The notes beneath the pieces are model-generated. The model saw only the letters and a program-made list of their open reading frames with translations, made no database searches and was not told where the DNA came from. The translations under genes were made by a program, and so were the position numbers. Shown one piece after another: positions 18,008 to 26,593 of a DNA stretch of 64,000 nt. This stretch comes from Promicromonospora thailandica (GTDB lineage: Bacteria; Actinomycetota; Actinomycetes; Actinomycetales; Cellulomonadaceae). The stretch is taken from NCBI RefSeq assembly GCF_024171955.1, contig NZ_JAMTCS010000004.1, positions 248,001-312,000 of the forward strand. The letters run 5' to 3'. Position 1 is the stretch's first letter. Each line of letters starts with the position of its first letter.

Positions 18008-18304
18008 GTGAGGTGCTCCTGTAGCCGGAGTCCGCTCCACACCACGCGGACCGCCAGGCGGTCGGTCGTCCGGCGATGTGTCGCGGCGAAGCGACCCATC
18101 CGGACGGAAGTCTCGGCTGCGGCCCCTGCCTGCGGTCTTCGCGGACGCCTGCGGCCACGTTCTGACGTGACAGCGGCACCGCGTGCGGAACGCGAGCAGT
18201 TCTGGACTCTGCAGGCCACGCAGGGATGTGGGCCCGCGCGGCTCCGACCAGTATCGCACAGGACACCCGGCCTGCCTCTCCCGTGCTCAGCGGCGTGTAC
18301 AGTG
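18008..18304. other. Divergent intergenic region between rne and cydA
   Basis: About 300 nt with no convincing gene. It should hold the rne promoter and a long rne leader on the minus strand. The AGGAG ribosome site is at its left end. Toward cydA a -10-like TACAGT (18298-18303) lies just before the Rex operator. Open frames crossing it are short and compositionally random. Confidence 0.5.
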
Positions 18305-18326
18305 GCTTGTGAAGACATTCACAAGC
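18305..18326. promoter_or_regulatory. Rex (redox) operator upstream of cydABDC
   Basis: A perfect inverted repeat GCTTGTGAA-GACA-TTCACAAGC. Its 18-bp core TTGTGAAGACATTCACAA (18307-18324) matches the published Rex consensus TTGTGAAnnnnTTCACAA at every defined position. Rex senses NADH/NAD+ and represses cytochrome bd and other low-oxygen genes; in Streptomyces it controls cydABCD. The site is 51 bp before the cydA GTG and right after a -10-like TACAGT, so a bound dimer would cover the transcription start. The rex gene is not in the window. Confidence 0.9.
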
Positions 18327-18375
18327 GTGGGCCTCGCCTGTTCGGAGCCCCTCGCAGACCACACAGGAGCCCGGA

Positions 18376-19872
18376 GTGGACGCTCTCGACCTGGCACGCT
18401 GGCAGTTCGGCATCACCACCGTCTACCACTTCATCTTCGTCCCGCTCACGATCGGCCTCGCCCCGCTCGTGGCGATCATGCAGACCGCCTGGGTGCGCAC
18501 CGGGAACGAGCGCTGGCTACGGCTGACCAAGTTCTTCGGCAAGCTGTTCCTGATCAACTTCGCGCTCGGCGTCGTCACCGGCATCGTGCAGGAGTTCCAG
18601 TTCGGCATGAACTGGAGCGAGTACTCCCGGTTCGTGGGCGACGTGTTCGGCGCTCCCCTGGCGATGGAAGCGCTGGCCGCGTTCTTCGTCGAGTCCACGT
18701 TCCTCGGCCTGTGGATCTTCGGCTGGGACCGGCTGAACAAGAGGGTGCACCTGGCCTGCATCTGGGCCGTCGCGGTCGCGGTGAACCTCTCGGCCTTCTT
18801 CATCCTGGCCGCCAACTCGTGGATGCAGCACCCGGTGGGCGCCCGCTACAACCCCGAGACGGGCCGCGCCGAGATGGAGTCCATCTGGGCGATCCTCGCC
18901 AACAACACGCTGTGGGCGGCCTTCCCGCACGCCGTCGCGGCCGCGTTCCTGACGGCCGGCACCTTCGTGGCCGGCATCGCCGCGTGGTGGATGGTGCGCC
19001 TGGCCCGTACGAGGCGGCCCGACGACGTCGAGCTGGCGCGGAACGTCTACCGACCGGCCGTGGTGCTCGGCACCGTGGTGATGCTGGTCGCCGGCGTCGG
19101 CGTCGCGCTGACCGGCGACGTCCAGGGCAAGCTGATGTTCGAGCAGCAGCCGGGCAAGATGGCGTCGGCCGAGGCGCTGTGCGAGGGCGAGGAGGCGGCC
19201 AGCTTCTCGATCCTGACCATCGGCGACCTGTCCAACTCGTGCGAGGGCGTGCGGCACATCCTGGAGGTGCCCGGCCTGGCCAGCTACCTGGGCACGGGGC
19301 ACTTCTCCGGCCCGGAGAGCTTCCTGCCCGGCGTGGACGACGTGCAGCAGCAGTACGCCGAGCGGTTCGGCGAGACCGACGACGCCGGCGACCCCATCTC
19401 CTACACGCCGAACCTCGCCGTGACGTACTGGAGCTTCCGGCTCATGATCGGCTTCGCCGCCGGGTCCGCGCTGCTCGCGCTCGCCGCCCTCTGGTTCACG
19501 CGGGGCGGCCGGGTCAGCGACAACCCGTGGCTGGCCCGCATCGGCCTCGCCGCCATCCCCACGCCGTTCCTCGCCTCGTCGTTCGGCTGGATCTTCACCG
19601 AGATGGGCCGCCAGCCCTGGGTCGTGGCGCCCAACCCCACCGGCATCGACGAGATCCGGCTGCTCACGATGCGCGGCGTCTCGCAGGTGGTGAGCCCCGG
19701 CATGGTGCTCACGTCGATGATCGTCTTCACGCTGCTCTACGGCGTGCTGGCCGTGATCTGGTACCGCCTCATCCACCGCTACGCGGTCGAGGGCGTGCCC
19801 GCCACGGTGCGCGACGAGTCCCCCGAGGCGGCGGGCGACGAGACCGACCGTCCACTCTCGTTCGCCTACTGA
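18376..19872 (+). CDS. cydA: Cytochrome bd ubiquinol oxidase subunit I
   Basis: 498 residues. It is the quinol-oxidising, haem-bearing subunit of cytochrome bd, a high-affinity membrane oxidase that reduces oxygen to water. ALDLARWQFGITTVYHFIFV opens the protein and includes the family N-terminal histidine. GWDRLNKRVHLACIW and FILAANSWMQHPVG are CydA signatures. The region after GDVQGKLMFEQQPGKMAS is the periplasmic Q-loop, of the short type. The GTG start follows AGGAG. It is the first gene of cydA-cydB-cydD-cydC; 16 nt separate it from cydB. Control by NADH state is expected through the Rex operator. Confidence 0.97.
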   Translation: MDALDLARWQFGITTVYHFIFVPLTIGLAPLVAIMQTAWVRTGNERWLRLTKFFGKLFLINFALGVVTGIVQEFQFGMNWSEYSRFVGDVFGAPLAMEALAAFFVESTFLGLWIFGWDRLNKRVHLACIWAVAVAVNLSAFFILAANSWMQHPVGARYNPETGRAEMESIWAILANNTLWAAFPHAVAAAFLTAGTFVAGIAAWWMVRLARTRRPDDVELARNVYRPAVVLGTVVMLVAGVGVALTGDVQGKLMFEQQPGKMASAEALCEGEEAASFSILTIGDLSNSCEGVRHILEVPGLASYLGTGHFSGPESFLPGVDDVQQQYAERFGETDDAGDPISYTPNLAVTYWSFRLMIGFAAGSALLALAALWFTRGGRVSDNPWLARIGLAAIPTPFLASSFGWIFTEMGRQPWVVAPNPTGIDEIRLLTMRGVSQVVSPGMVLTSMIVFTLLYGVLAVIWYRLIHRYAVEGVPATVRDESPEAAGDETDRPLSFAY

Positions 19873-19888
19873 CCGACTGACAAAGGAC

Positions 19889-20944
19889 ATGACAGTGGAT
19901 CTCGCACTCGTGTGGTTCCTCATCATCGCGGTCCTGTGGACCGGATACCTCGTGCTCGAGGGGTTCGACTTCGGCGTCGGGATGCTGATGTCCCTGCTCC
20001 CCCGCGGTGACGCCGCCCACCGGGAGAAGGAACGCAGGCTCCTGCTGAACACCATCGGACCCGTGTGGGACGGCAACGAGGTGTGGCTGATCACCGCGGG
20101 CGGCGCCACCTTCGCGGCGTTCCCCGAGTGGTACGCCACCCTGTTCTCCGGGTTCTACCTGCCGCTGCTGCTGATCCTGGTGGCGCTGATCGTGCGCGGC
20201 GTCGCCATCGAGTACCGGGGCAAGATCTCCGACGCCGTCTGGGCCCGTCGGTGCGACCTCGCGATCCAGGTGGGCTCCTGGGTGCCCGCCGTGCTCTGGG
20301 GCGTGGCGTTCGCCAACCTGGTGCGCGGCGTCCAGCTCGACGAGGCACACCAGTACGTGGGCGGCTTCTGGGCCCTCATCAACCCGTTCTCGCTGCTCGG
20401 CGGCGCCACGACGCTCGTGCTGTTCCTGCTGCACGGCTCGGTGTTCGTGGCGCTCAAGACCGACGGCGACATCCGGGCGAGGGCCCGGCGGTGGGCAGGC
20501 GTGCTGGCACCGGTAGCCGTGCTCGTGGCCGGCGGCTGGGCGGTCTGGGCGCAGGTCGCGTTCTCCGCGACCTGGACGTGGGCGGTCGTGGCCGTCGCCG
20601 CGGCGGCCCTGGTCGGCGTGGTCCTGACGAACCGGGCGGGGCGCGAGGGTTGGGCCTTCGGCCTGTCGGCCGTGACGATCGTCGCTGCCGCCGTGCTCAT
20701 CTTCGGCTCCATGTACCCCGACGTCATGCCCGGCCTGGACGGCGGCAACGCCCTGACCGTCGCCGAGGCGTCGTCGACCCCGTACACCCTGACCATCATG
20801 ACCTGGGTGGCCGCGTTCCTCACGCCGCTGGTGATCCTGTACCAGGGGTGGACCTACTGGGTCTTCCGGCGCCGCCTCACGGTGGACCACATCCCCGCGC
20901 CCGCCGGGCTCACCTGGAAGAAGATCAAGGAGTCGGCGTTCTGA
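19889..20944 (+). CDS. cydB: Cytochrome bd ubiquinol oxidase subunit II
   Basis: 351 residues, about nine membrane helices. The family opening is clear: LVWFLIIAVLWTGYLVLEGF followed by DFGVGMLM. NTIGPVWDGNEVWLITAGGA is the conserved CydB block, and VWLI...FAAFPEWYAT follows. It partners CydA to form the oxidase. The ATG (19889) is preceded by AAAGGAC. Its TGA overlaps the likely CTG start of cydD (CTGA), and an AAGGAG ribosome site for cydD lies inside the last codons. Confidence 0.97.
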   Translation: MTVDLALVWFLIIAVLWTGYLVLEGFDFGVGMLMSLLPRGDAAHREKERRLLLNTIGPVWDGNEVWLITAGGATFAAFPEWYATLFSGFYLPLLLILVALIVRGVAIEYRGKISDAVWARRCDLAIQVGSWVPAVLWGVAFANLVRGVQLDEAHQYVGGFWALINPFSLLGGATTLVLFLLHGSVFVALKTDGDIRARARRWAGVLAPVAVLVAGGWAVWAQVAFSATWTWAVVAVAAAALVGVVLTNRAGREGWAFGLSAVTIVAAAVLIFGSMYPDVMPGLDGGNALTVAEASSTPYTLTIMTWVAAFLTPLVILYQGWTYWVFRRRLTVDHIPAPAGLTWKKIKESAF

Positions 20945-22803
20945 GACCCCTCGACCCCCGACTCCTGCGCGAGGCCCGAGCCGCGCGGTGGTACGTGGCG
21001 CTCACCGTCGGGCTGGGCGTGGCGGCCGCGGGTCTGATCGTCGCGCAGGCGCTCCTGATCGCCGACCTCCTGACGCCGGTCGTGCGCGGCGACGGCACCT
21101 CCGCCCCGGCGCTGTCCTGGTCCTTCGCGGGCCTCGCGCTGGTGGTGGGCGGGCGCGCCGTCGTCGCCTGGGCGCAGGAGCGGTACGCGCTGCGCGCGGC
21201 TGCCCGCACCGTCGCCGAGCTGCGGCGTGCGGTGGTCGAGGCGTGGGCGCGGCGCGGCCCGCGGGCGTCCTGGCCGACGCCGGACGGCGCGGCCGGGTCC
21301 GCGTCCGGGTCGACGGCGTCGGGCGGGGCGAGCCCCGAGGCCGAGGTCGCGACCCTCGCGACGCGCGGTCTCGACGCGCTCGAGCCGTACCTGGTGCGGT
21401 ACGTGCCCCAGCTCGTGCTCACGGCGCTGCTCACCCCCGCGCTGGTGTGCGTGGTGCTGGGGCTGGACTGGGTGTCGGCGGTGATCGCCGTGGTCACGCT
21501 GCCGCTCGTGCCGCTGTTCATGGTGCTGGTCGGGCGGCTGACGGCGGGGACGTCGCAGCGGCGGCTCGCCGTCGTCGAGCGGCTCGGGGCCCAGGTGCTC
21601 GACCTCGTGGCCGGGCTGCCGACGCTGCGTGCCTTCGGGCGGTCCGTCGGGCCCGGCGCGCGGGTACGCGCGCTGGGCGACGCGTCCCGCCGGGCCACGA
21701 TGGGCACGCTGCGCGTCGCGTTCCTGTCGTCGATGGTGCTGGAGCTGCTCACCACGCTGTCCGTGGCGATCATCGCCGTGGGGGTGGGGCTGCGGCTCGT
21801 CGAGGGCGGCATGGAGCTGGAGCCGGCGCTGGCGGTGCTCGTGCTGGCACCCGAGGTGTACCTGCCGCTGCGACGGGTGGGCGCGGAGTTCCACGCGTCG
21901 GTCGACGGGGTCGCGGCGGTGGACCGGGCGTTCACTCTGCTCGACGCGGGCAGCTCGGGGACCTCCGGGACCGGGGACGGCGCCGGGCACGGGACCGGTC
22001 GCTCGCGCGGCGGGACGCTCGTGCTCGACGACGTCTCCGTGCGCGCCGGCGGCCGCGGGGTGCTCGCGCCCGCCGGCCTGTCCGCGCGGATCCCGCTGGG
22101 CACCGGGCAGCCGGGCACCGGCCGGGTCGTCGCGCTGCGGGGGCCGAGCGGTGCGGGCAAGTCGACCGCCGTGCTGGTGCTGCTCGGCCTGCTCGCACCG
22201 GACTCCGGGCGGGTCGGGCTGGAGCCGGACGACGGCCCGGTGCGTGCCCTGACCGATTCCCTGGCCGATCCCCTGGCCGATCCCGCGGGCGACGGGCTCG
22301 CAGCCTGGTGGGCGCGGCTCACGTGGGTTCCGCAGCGGCCGACCCTCCCGCCGGGGCGCCTGCGCGACGTCGTGCTCGGCGGCGCCCCTCGCCCCGACCC
22401 GGACCGCGCCCTCGCTCGGGCCGCCCGCCTGACCGGGCTGGACGCCGTGGTCGACGCCCTGCCGGACGGCTGGGACACGCGCATCGGGCTCGGCGGCGTG
22501 GGGCTGTCCGTGGGGCAGCGGCAGCGCGTGGCGCTCACGTCGGCCCTGCTGGACGACGCCGCCGCGCGCCCCCTCGTGATCCTCGACGAGCCGACCGCGC
22601 ACCTCGACGCCCGCGGCGAGCAGGCCGTGCTCGACACCGTCCGGGCCTGGCGCGACGCGGGCCGCACCGTGCTCGTCGTGGCGCACCGCGCCTCGCTGCT
22701 CGCCCTCGCGGACCAGGTGGTCGAGGTCCGCTCGGCGACGGACCCGGCGGCGCTCGTGGGGGCACCGTCGGCGACCGCACCCACCGGCCGGGAGGCCCCA
22801 TGA
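20941..22803 (+). CDS. cydD: Thiol reductant ABC exporter subunit CydD
   Basis: About 620 residues: an ABC half-transporter with a six-helix membrane domain (about 15-310) and a C-terminal ATPase (about 345-600). With CydC it exports glutathione/cysteine and is needed to assemble cytochrome bd. Visible are Walker A GPSGAGKST, a signature LSVGQRQRVALTSALL (LSVGQ rather than LSGGQ) and Walker B LVILDEPTAHLD. No ATG/GTG/TTG lies at the expected N-terminus. A CTG at 20941, 8 nt after AAGGAG and overlapping the cydB stop, gives M-RPLDPRLLR, the usual CydD start. The next in-frame GTG (20995) would remove 18 residues. It is coupled to cydC by ATGA. Confidence 0.93.
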   Translation: MRPLDPRLLREARAARWYVALTVGLGVAAAGLIVAQALLIADLLTPVVRGDGTSAPALSWSFAGLALVVGGRAVVAWAQERYALRAAARTVAELRRAVVEAWARRGPRASWPTPDGAAGSASGSTASGGASPEAEVATLATRGLDALEPYLVRYVPQLVLTALLTPALVCVVLGLDWVSAVIAVVTLPLVPLFMVLVGRLTAGTSQRRLAVVERLGAQVLDLVAGLPTLRAFGRSVGPGARVRALGDASRRATMGTLRVAFLSSMVLELLTTLSVAIIAVGVGLRLVEGGMELEPALAVLVLAPEVYLPLRRVGAEFHASVDGVAAVDRAFTLLDAGSSGTSGTGDGAGHGTGRSRGGTLVLDDVSVRAGGRGVLAPAGLSARIPLGTGQPGTGRVVALRGPSGAGKSTAVLVLLGLLAPDSGRVGLEPDDGPVRALTDSLADPLADPAGDGLAAWWARLTWVPQRPTLPPGRLRDVVLGGAPRPDPDRALARAARLTGLDAVVDALPDGWDTRIGLGGVGLSVGQRQRVALTSALLDDAAARPLVILDEPTAHLDARGEQAVLDTVRAWRDAGRTVLVVAHRASLLALADQVVEVRSATDPAALVGAPSATAPTGREAP

Positions 22804-24599
22804 TCGACCAGGTCAGCCAGGCTCCGGCCCGCGCGGCGGCGTCCGAGCCCCGCCGTGCTGCCGCCCCGGTGCCGCGCCGCGACCCGCTGCGGCGGGTGCT
22901 GCCTCTGCTGGAGGTGCGCCCGGGCAAGGTCGCGGCGGCGATCACGCTCGGCGTGCTGGCGCTGACCTGCGCGATCGGGCTCGCCGCCGTCGCGGCGTGG
23001 CTCGTCGCGCGGGCGTCACAGATGCCGCCGGTGCTCACGCTGTCGGTGGCCGTGGTGTCGGTGCGGGCGTTCGGCATCGGGCGCGGGGTGCTGCGCTACT
23101 GCGAGCGCCTCGCGTCCCACGACGTGGCCCTGCGGGGCATGGCGGCGCTGCGGGCCAACGTGTACGAGCGGCTCGCCGAAGATGACCGCCCGGTCACCGT
23201 GCGGCGTGGCGAGCTGCTGGCCCGGATCGGCCAGGACGTCGACGACGTGGGCGACGTCGTGGTCCGCGCGCTGATCCCCGCCGGGATCGCCGTGGTGACG
23301 TCGCTGGGGTCGGTGGTGCTCCTGGGTGTGCTGCTGCCTGCCGCCGGGGTGGCGCTGGCGCTGTGCCTGGTGCTCGCGGGCGTGGTGACGCCGTGGCTCG
23401 CGGCGCGCGCGGCGGCCCGCACGGAGGCGCGGGGCGCGACGGTCCGCGGCGAGGTGTCGGCGGTGTCGCTGGAGCTGCTGGAGGAGTCGGCGGCGCTGCG
23501 CGTCACGGGCCGGTTCGACGCGCGGCTGCGCGACCTGGACGCGGCGGACGCGCGGCTGTCGGCCGTGGCGGACGACGGCGCCCGCACCTCCGGCCTCGCC
23601 GCCGGGCTGGGGGCGCTCGCGCAGGGTCTGGCGGTGCTCGCGTCGCTGGCGTTCGGCATCCCGGCGGCGCTGGCGGGGTCGCTGTCGCCGGAGGCGCTGA
23701 CCGTGATCGTGCTGACGCCGCTCGCGGTGTTCGAGGCGACCGCGGGGCTGCCGGCCGCGGCGGTGCAGCTGCACCGCTCGCGCGAGGCGGCGCGGCGCCT
23801 GCTGGTGCTCCTCCCGGCAGACGGGTCAGAGGACCAGGTCGCTCGGGCGGACTGTGCGTCCGACCCGGAGGGGGGCCTTGTCCTGGAGGACGTCGCCGCG
23901 GGGTGGCTCCGGGCAGATGGGCGGCCCGCCGTGGCCGTCGACGGGGTGTCGCTGGCGCTGCGGCCGGGCTCCGTGGTCGCGCTGGCGGGGCCGTCCGGCG
24001 TCGGCAAGACGACGGTGCTGATGACGGCGGCCGGGCTCGTGCCGCCGGTGTCGGGCACGGTGAGCGGCCCCGGGGCCCTGTTCGTCGCCGAGGACGGGCA
24101 CGTCTTCGACACCACGGTGCTGGAGAACCTGCGGGTTGCGCGCGGCGACGTGACGCCCGACGAGGCCCGCGCGGCGCTCGACGCCGTCGGGCTGGGCGGC
24201 TGGCTGGCCGCGCTCCCGGAGGGGCTGGACACCGTGGTGGGCACGGACGCGGCCGCCGTCTCGGGCGGCGAGCGCCGACGGCTGCTGGTGGCCCGGGCGC
24301 TGCTGTCGCCCGCGCGGGTGCTGCTCGTGGACGAGCCCGCGGAGCACCTCGACGGCGACACCGCGGACGCGCTGGTGCGCACCCTCGCGGCGCACGCCCG
24401 GGCGACGGGCCGCGCCGTCCTGCTGGCGACGCACCGGCTCACGCCCCTGGCCGTCGCGGACGAGGTGCTGCTCCTGGGCCGCCGCCCCGGGGACGGTCCC
24501 GCGACCGCCGTCGCCCGCGGTCGGCACGAGCATCTCCTCGCCACGGACCCGGCCTACGCCTGGGCGGCAGCGCAGGAGCACGGTCGACGAGGCCGTTGA
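22800..24599 (+). CDS. cydC: Thiol reductant ABC exporter subunit CydC
   Basis: 599 residues, partner of CydD: six membrane helices (about 35-300) then an ABC ATPase. Walker A GPSGVGKTT lies near residue 398, the signature VSGGERRRLLVARALL near 490 and Walker B VLLVDEPAEHLD near 510. The heterodimer exports reduced thiols to the outside and supports haem insertion into cytochrome bd. The ATG overlaps the cydD stop (ATGA). The stop codon lies inside the left arm of a large bidirectional hairpin (24595-24655), which should end the operon. Confidence 0.95.
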   Translation: MIDQVSQAPARAAASEPRRAAAPVPRRDPLRRVLPLLEVRPGKVAAAITLGVLALTCAIGLAAVAAWLVARASQMPPVLTLSVAVVSVRAFGIGRGVLRYCERLASHDVALRGMAALRANVYERLAEDDRPVTVRRGELLARIGQDVDDVGDVVVRALIPAGIAVVTSLGSVVLLGVLLPAAGVALALCLVLAGVVTPWLAARAAARTEARGATVRGEVSAVSLELLEESAALRVTGRFDARLRDLDAADARLSAVADDGARTSGLAAGLGALAQGLAVLASLAFGIPAALAGSLSPEALTVIVLTPLAVFEATAGLPAAAVQLHRSREAARRLLVLLPADGSEDQVARADCASDPEGGLVLEDVAAGWLRADGRPAVAVDGVSLALRPGSVVALAGPSGVGKTTVLMTAAGLVPPVSGTVSGPGALFVAEDGHVFDTTVLENLRVARGDVTPDEARAALDAVGLGGWLAALPEGLDTVVGTDAAAVSGGERRRLLVARALLSPARVLLVDEPAEHLDGDTADALVRTLAAHARATGRAVLLATHRLTPLAVADEVLLLGRRPGDGPATAVARGRHEHLLATDPAYAWAAAQEHGRRGR

Positions 24600-24655
24600 C
24601 CACAGCGGGTGCTGCCGGGCTCGGGGCCTCCGTGGCAGCAGCCGCTGTGGTCGAC
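24595..24655. terminator. Bidirectional hairpin between cydC and the CrtI-like gene
   Basis: Arms of 22 nt (24595-24616 and 24634-24655) pair at 20 of 22 positions around a 17-nt loop. The left arm contains the cydC stop codon. The right arm ends 17 nt before the stop of the convergent oxidoreductase gene. No long T tract follows on either strand, as is common for actinobacterial terminators. Confidence 0.65.
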
Positions 24656-24671
24656 GGCCCGTCGGGCGGCG

Positions 24672-26297
24672 TCAGGGTGCCAGCAGCGCCATAGCCGCCG
24701 CGCGGCCCGGGATGCCGCTCACTCCCCCGCCGCGGCGGGCCCCGGCGCCCGCGAGCAGCACCCGGTGGTGCTCCGTCTCGACGCCCCAGCGCGCGGTGTC
24801 GTCGTCGGACTCGGCGAAGGGCCAGGTCAGGTCGCGGTGGAAGATGTGCCCGCCCGGCAGCCCGACGTCGCCCTCCAGGTCCACCGGGGTGCGCACCTCC
24901 AGGCAGGGCGCGCCGTCGGCGTCGGTCGCGAGCACGTCCTCGATCGGCTCGGCCAGCACGGAGTTCAGCGACGCGAGCGTGGCCGCCAGGGCGCGCTCGC
25001 GGGCGCCGTCCGGGTCCGCGCGGAAGAGCCGTGCCGGCATGTGCAGCCCGAACAGCGTGATGGTCTGGGCGTCGGTCGCGGCGAGGTCCGGGCCGAGGAT
25101 CGACCGGTCGGACAGCGTGTGGCAGTAGATCTCGCTCGGGGGCAGGTCGGGGATGCGGCCCGCGGCGGCCTGCGCGTAGGCGTCCTGGAGCTGGGTCAGG
25201 GACTCGTTGACGTGCAGGGTGCCGCTGAACGCCGCGACGGGGTCCACGCCGTCGCGCAGCCGGGGCAGCCGCCGGAGCAGCATGTTGACCTTGAGCTGCG
25301 CCCCCTCGGGCGCGGGCGCCGGGGAGGGCGGCCCCGACACCGCCCCGCGCCCGGCCGCGGCCAGCAGCCGGTCGAGCTCCGCGGGCGCGCACCCCGCGAG
25401 CACGTGCCCGGCGGTCACGCCCCGGGTGTGCCCGTCGGCGTCGGTCCAGGTGATCTCGACGCCCGCGGCGCCGGGGTCGACGGCGGTGACGGTCGCGGAG
25501 GTGAGGATCGTCGCCCCGGCCGCCACGGCGGCGTCGCGCAGCGCTCCCGATACGGCGCCCATGCCGCCCACGGGCACGTCCCAGTCACCGGTGCCGTTGC
25601 CGATCACGTGGTAGAGGAAGCAGCGGTTCTGGCGCAGGGACGGCTCGTCGAGGTCGGCGAACGTGCCGATGAGGCCGTCGGTGGCGGCGACGCCGCGCAC
25701 GACGTCGTCGGCGAAGGTGCGGCGCAGCAGGCCGCCCAGGGGTTCCTCGAACAGGGCGCGCCAGGCCTCCTCGCCCACGCCGTCGACCACGAGGTCGCGG
25801 ACGGCCGCACGCGAGAGCAGGGGTTCGGTGAGGGTGGGCGCGAGCCGGCGGGCCACCTCGGCGGTCATCGCGTAGAACCGGCCCCATGCCTCGACGTCGG
25901 CGTCGGAGCCGGTGAGGCGGCGGAACGAGGCGCGCGTGGCGTCGTCGTCCTGCGTGTCGACGAGGAGGCCGCCGTCGCCCACGGGCGTGTACGACGAGTA
26001 GCGGCGGCGCCGGAGCGTGATCGGGAGCCCCAGCTCGTCGACCACACGCCGCGGCAGCAGCGAGACCAGGTAGGAGTAGCGGGAGAGCCGCGCGTCGACG
26101 CCCGGGAACGGCCGGGCCGAGACGGCGGCGCCGCCCACGTGGTCGGCGCGTTCGAGCACGAGGACGGAGCGGCCGGCCCGGGCCGCGTAGGCGGCCGCGG
26201 TGAGCCCGTTGTGCCCGCCGCCGACGACGACGGCGTCGTAGCGGGAGCTCAGGCGCGCGGGCGGGTGGGGCGCGGTGGGATCGACCATGGCGGACAT
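24672..26297 (-). CDS. Phytoene-desaturase (CrtI)-like FAD-dependent oxidoreductase
   Basis: 541 residues. The dinucleotide-binding motif VVVGGGHNGLTAAAYAARAG (about residues 24-43) is followed by VLERADHVGGAAVS, as in CrtI-type amine-oxidase-fold enzymes. Near the C-terminus, GGHIFHRDLTWPF and GVSGIPGRAAAMALL fit the FAD-binding end of the NAD(P)/FAD-dependent oxidoreductase family. True carotenoid desaturases normally sit with crtB/crtE. None is here, so this is probably one of the many orphan paralogues of unknown substrate. It is convergent with cydC, and its start faces the riboswitch region. Confidence 0.8.
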   Translation of the reverse strand: MSAMVDPTAPHPPARLSSRYDAVVVGGGHNGLTAAAYAARAGRSVLVLERADHVGGAAVSARPFPGVDARLSRYSYLVSLLPRRVVDELGLPITLRRRRYSSYTPVGDGGLLVDTQDDDATRASFRRLTGSDADVEAWGRFYAMTAEVARRLAPTLTEPLLSRAAVRDLVVDGVGEEAWRALFEEPLGGLLRRTFADDVVRGVAATDGLIGTFADLDEPSLRQNRCFLYHVIGNGTGDWDVPVGGMGAVSGALRDAAVAAGATILTSATVTAVDPGAAGVEITWTDADGHTRGVTAGHVLAGCAPAELDRLLAAAGRGAVSGPPSPAPAPEGAQLKVNMLLRRLPRLRDGVDPVAAFSGTLHVNESLTQLQDAYAQAAAGRIPDLPPSEIYCHTLSDRSILGPDLAATDAQTITLFGLHMPARLFRADPDGARERALAATLASLNSVLAEPIEDVLATDADGAPCLEVRTPVDLEGDVGLPGGHIFHRDLTWPFAESDDDTARWGVETEHHRVLLAGAGARRGGGVSGIPGRAAAMALLAP

Positions 26298-26355
26298 GGT
26301 GACACGGAACTCATTGCCAAGAGAGTTCCATCACAAGACGGTATGTGACCTAATC

Positions 26356-26384
26356 GTGACATTTGAGGAAGGTGCCGGTACGGT
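26356..26384 (+). promoter_or_regulatory. Promoter for the riboswitch-NlpC/P60 unit
   Basis: GTGACA (26356-26361) and TACGGT (26379-26384) are spaced by 17 bp. Transcription would start near 26391, about 30 nt before the riboswitch helix P1. That is the spacing expected for the leader it controls. Confidence 0.55.
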
Positions 26385-26420
26385 CGGTCTCACCTCTCCA
26401 GCAGCGGGGAGGTCCAGGTC

Positions 26421-26581
26421 CGGACGCCGAGCCCTGTCACCGGTCCTGAGCAGCTACGACGTGACAGGGGCGGGGGAACCAGGTAAGCCGGGCACGCGAG
26501 TGTCCTCGGGGTGAAGCCTCGTCAGAGGCCGGGTGATCGAACTCCCCATCCGAACCCGACAGCTCACCTCGTAGGCGTCCG
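26421..26581 (+). promoter_or_regulatory. c-di-AMP riboswitch (ydaO/yuaA class)
   Basis: The leader has the class-defining blocks GCGGGGGAACCAGGTAAGCC (26470-26489) and CGGGGTGAAGCC, with a CCCTGTCAC/GTGACAGGG helix before the first. An outer helix P1 of 8 perfect pairs joins CGGACGCC (26421-26428) to GGCGTCCG (26574-26581). In actinobacteria this riboswitch commonly precedes cell-wall hydrolase genes and turns them off when c-di-AMP is high. The last base of P1 is also the first base of the GAGGAG ribosome site (26581-26586), and no terminator lies between. Control may therefore act on translation initiation, though that part is inference. Confidence 0.9.
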
Positions 26582-26593
26582 AGGAGATCACAG

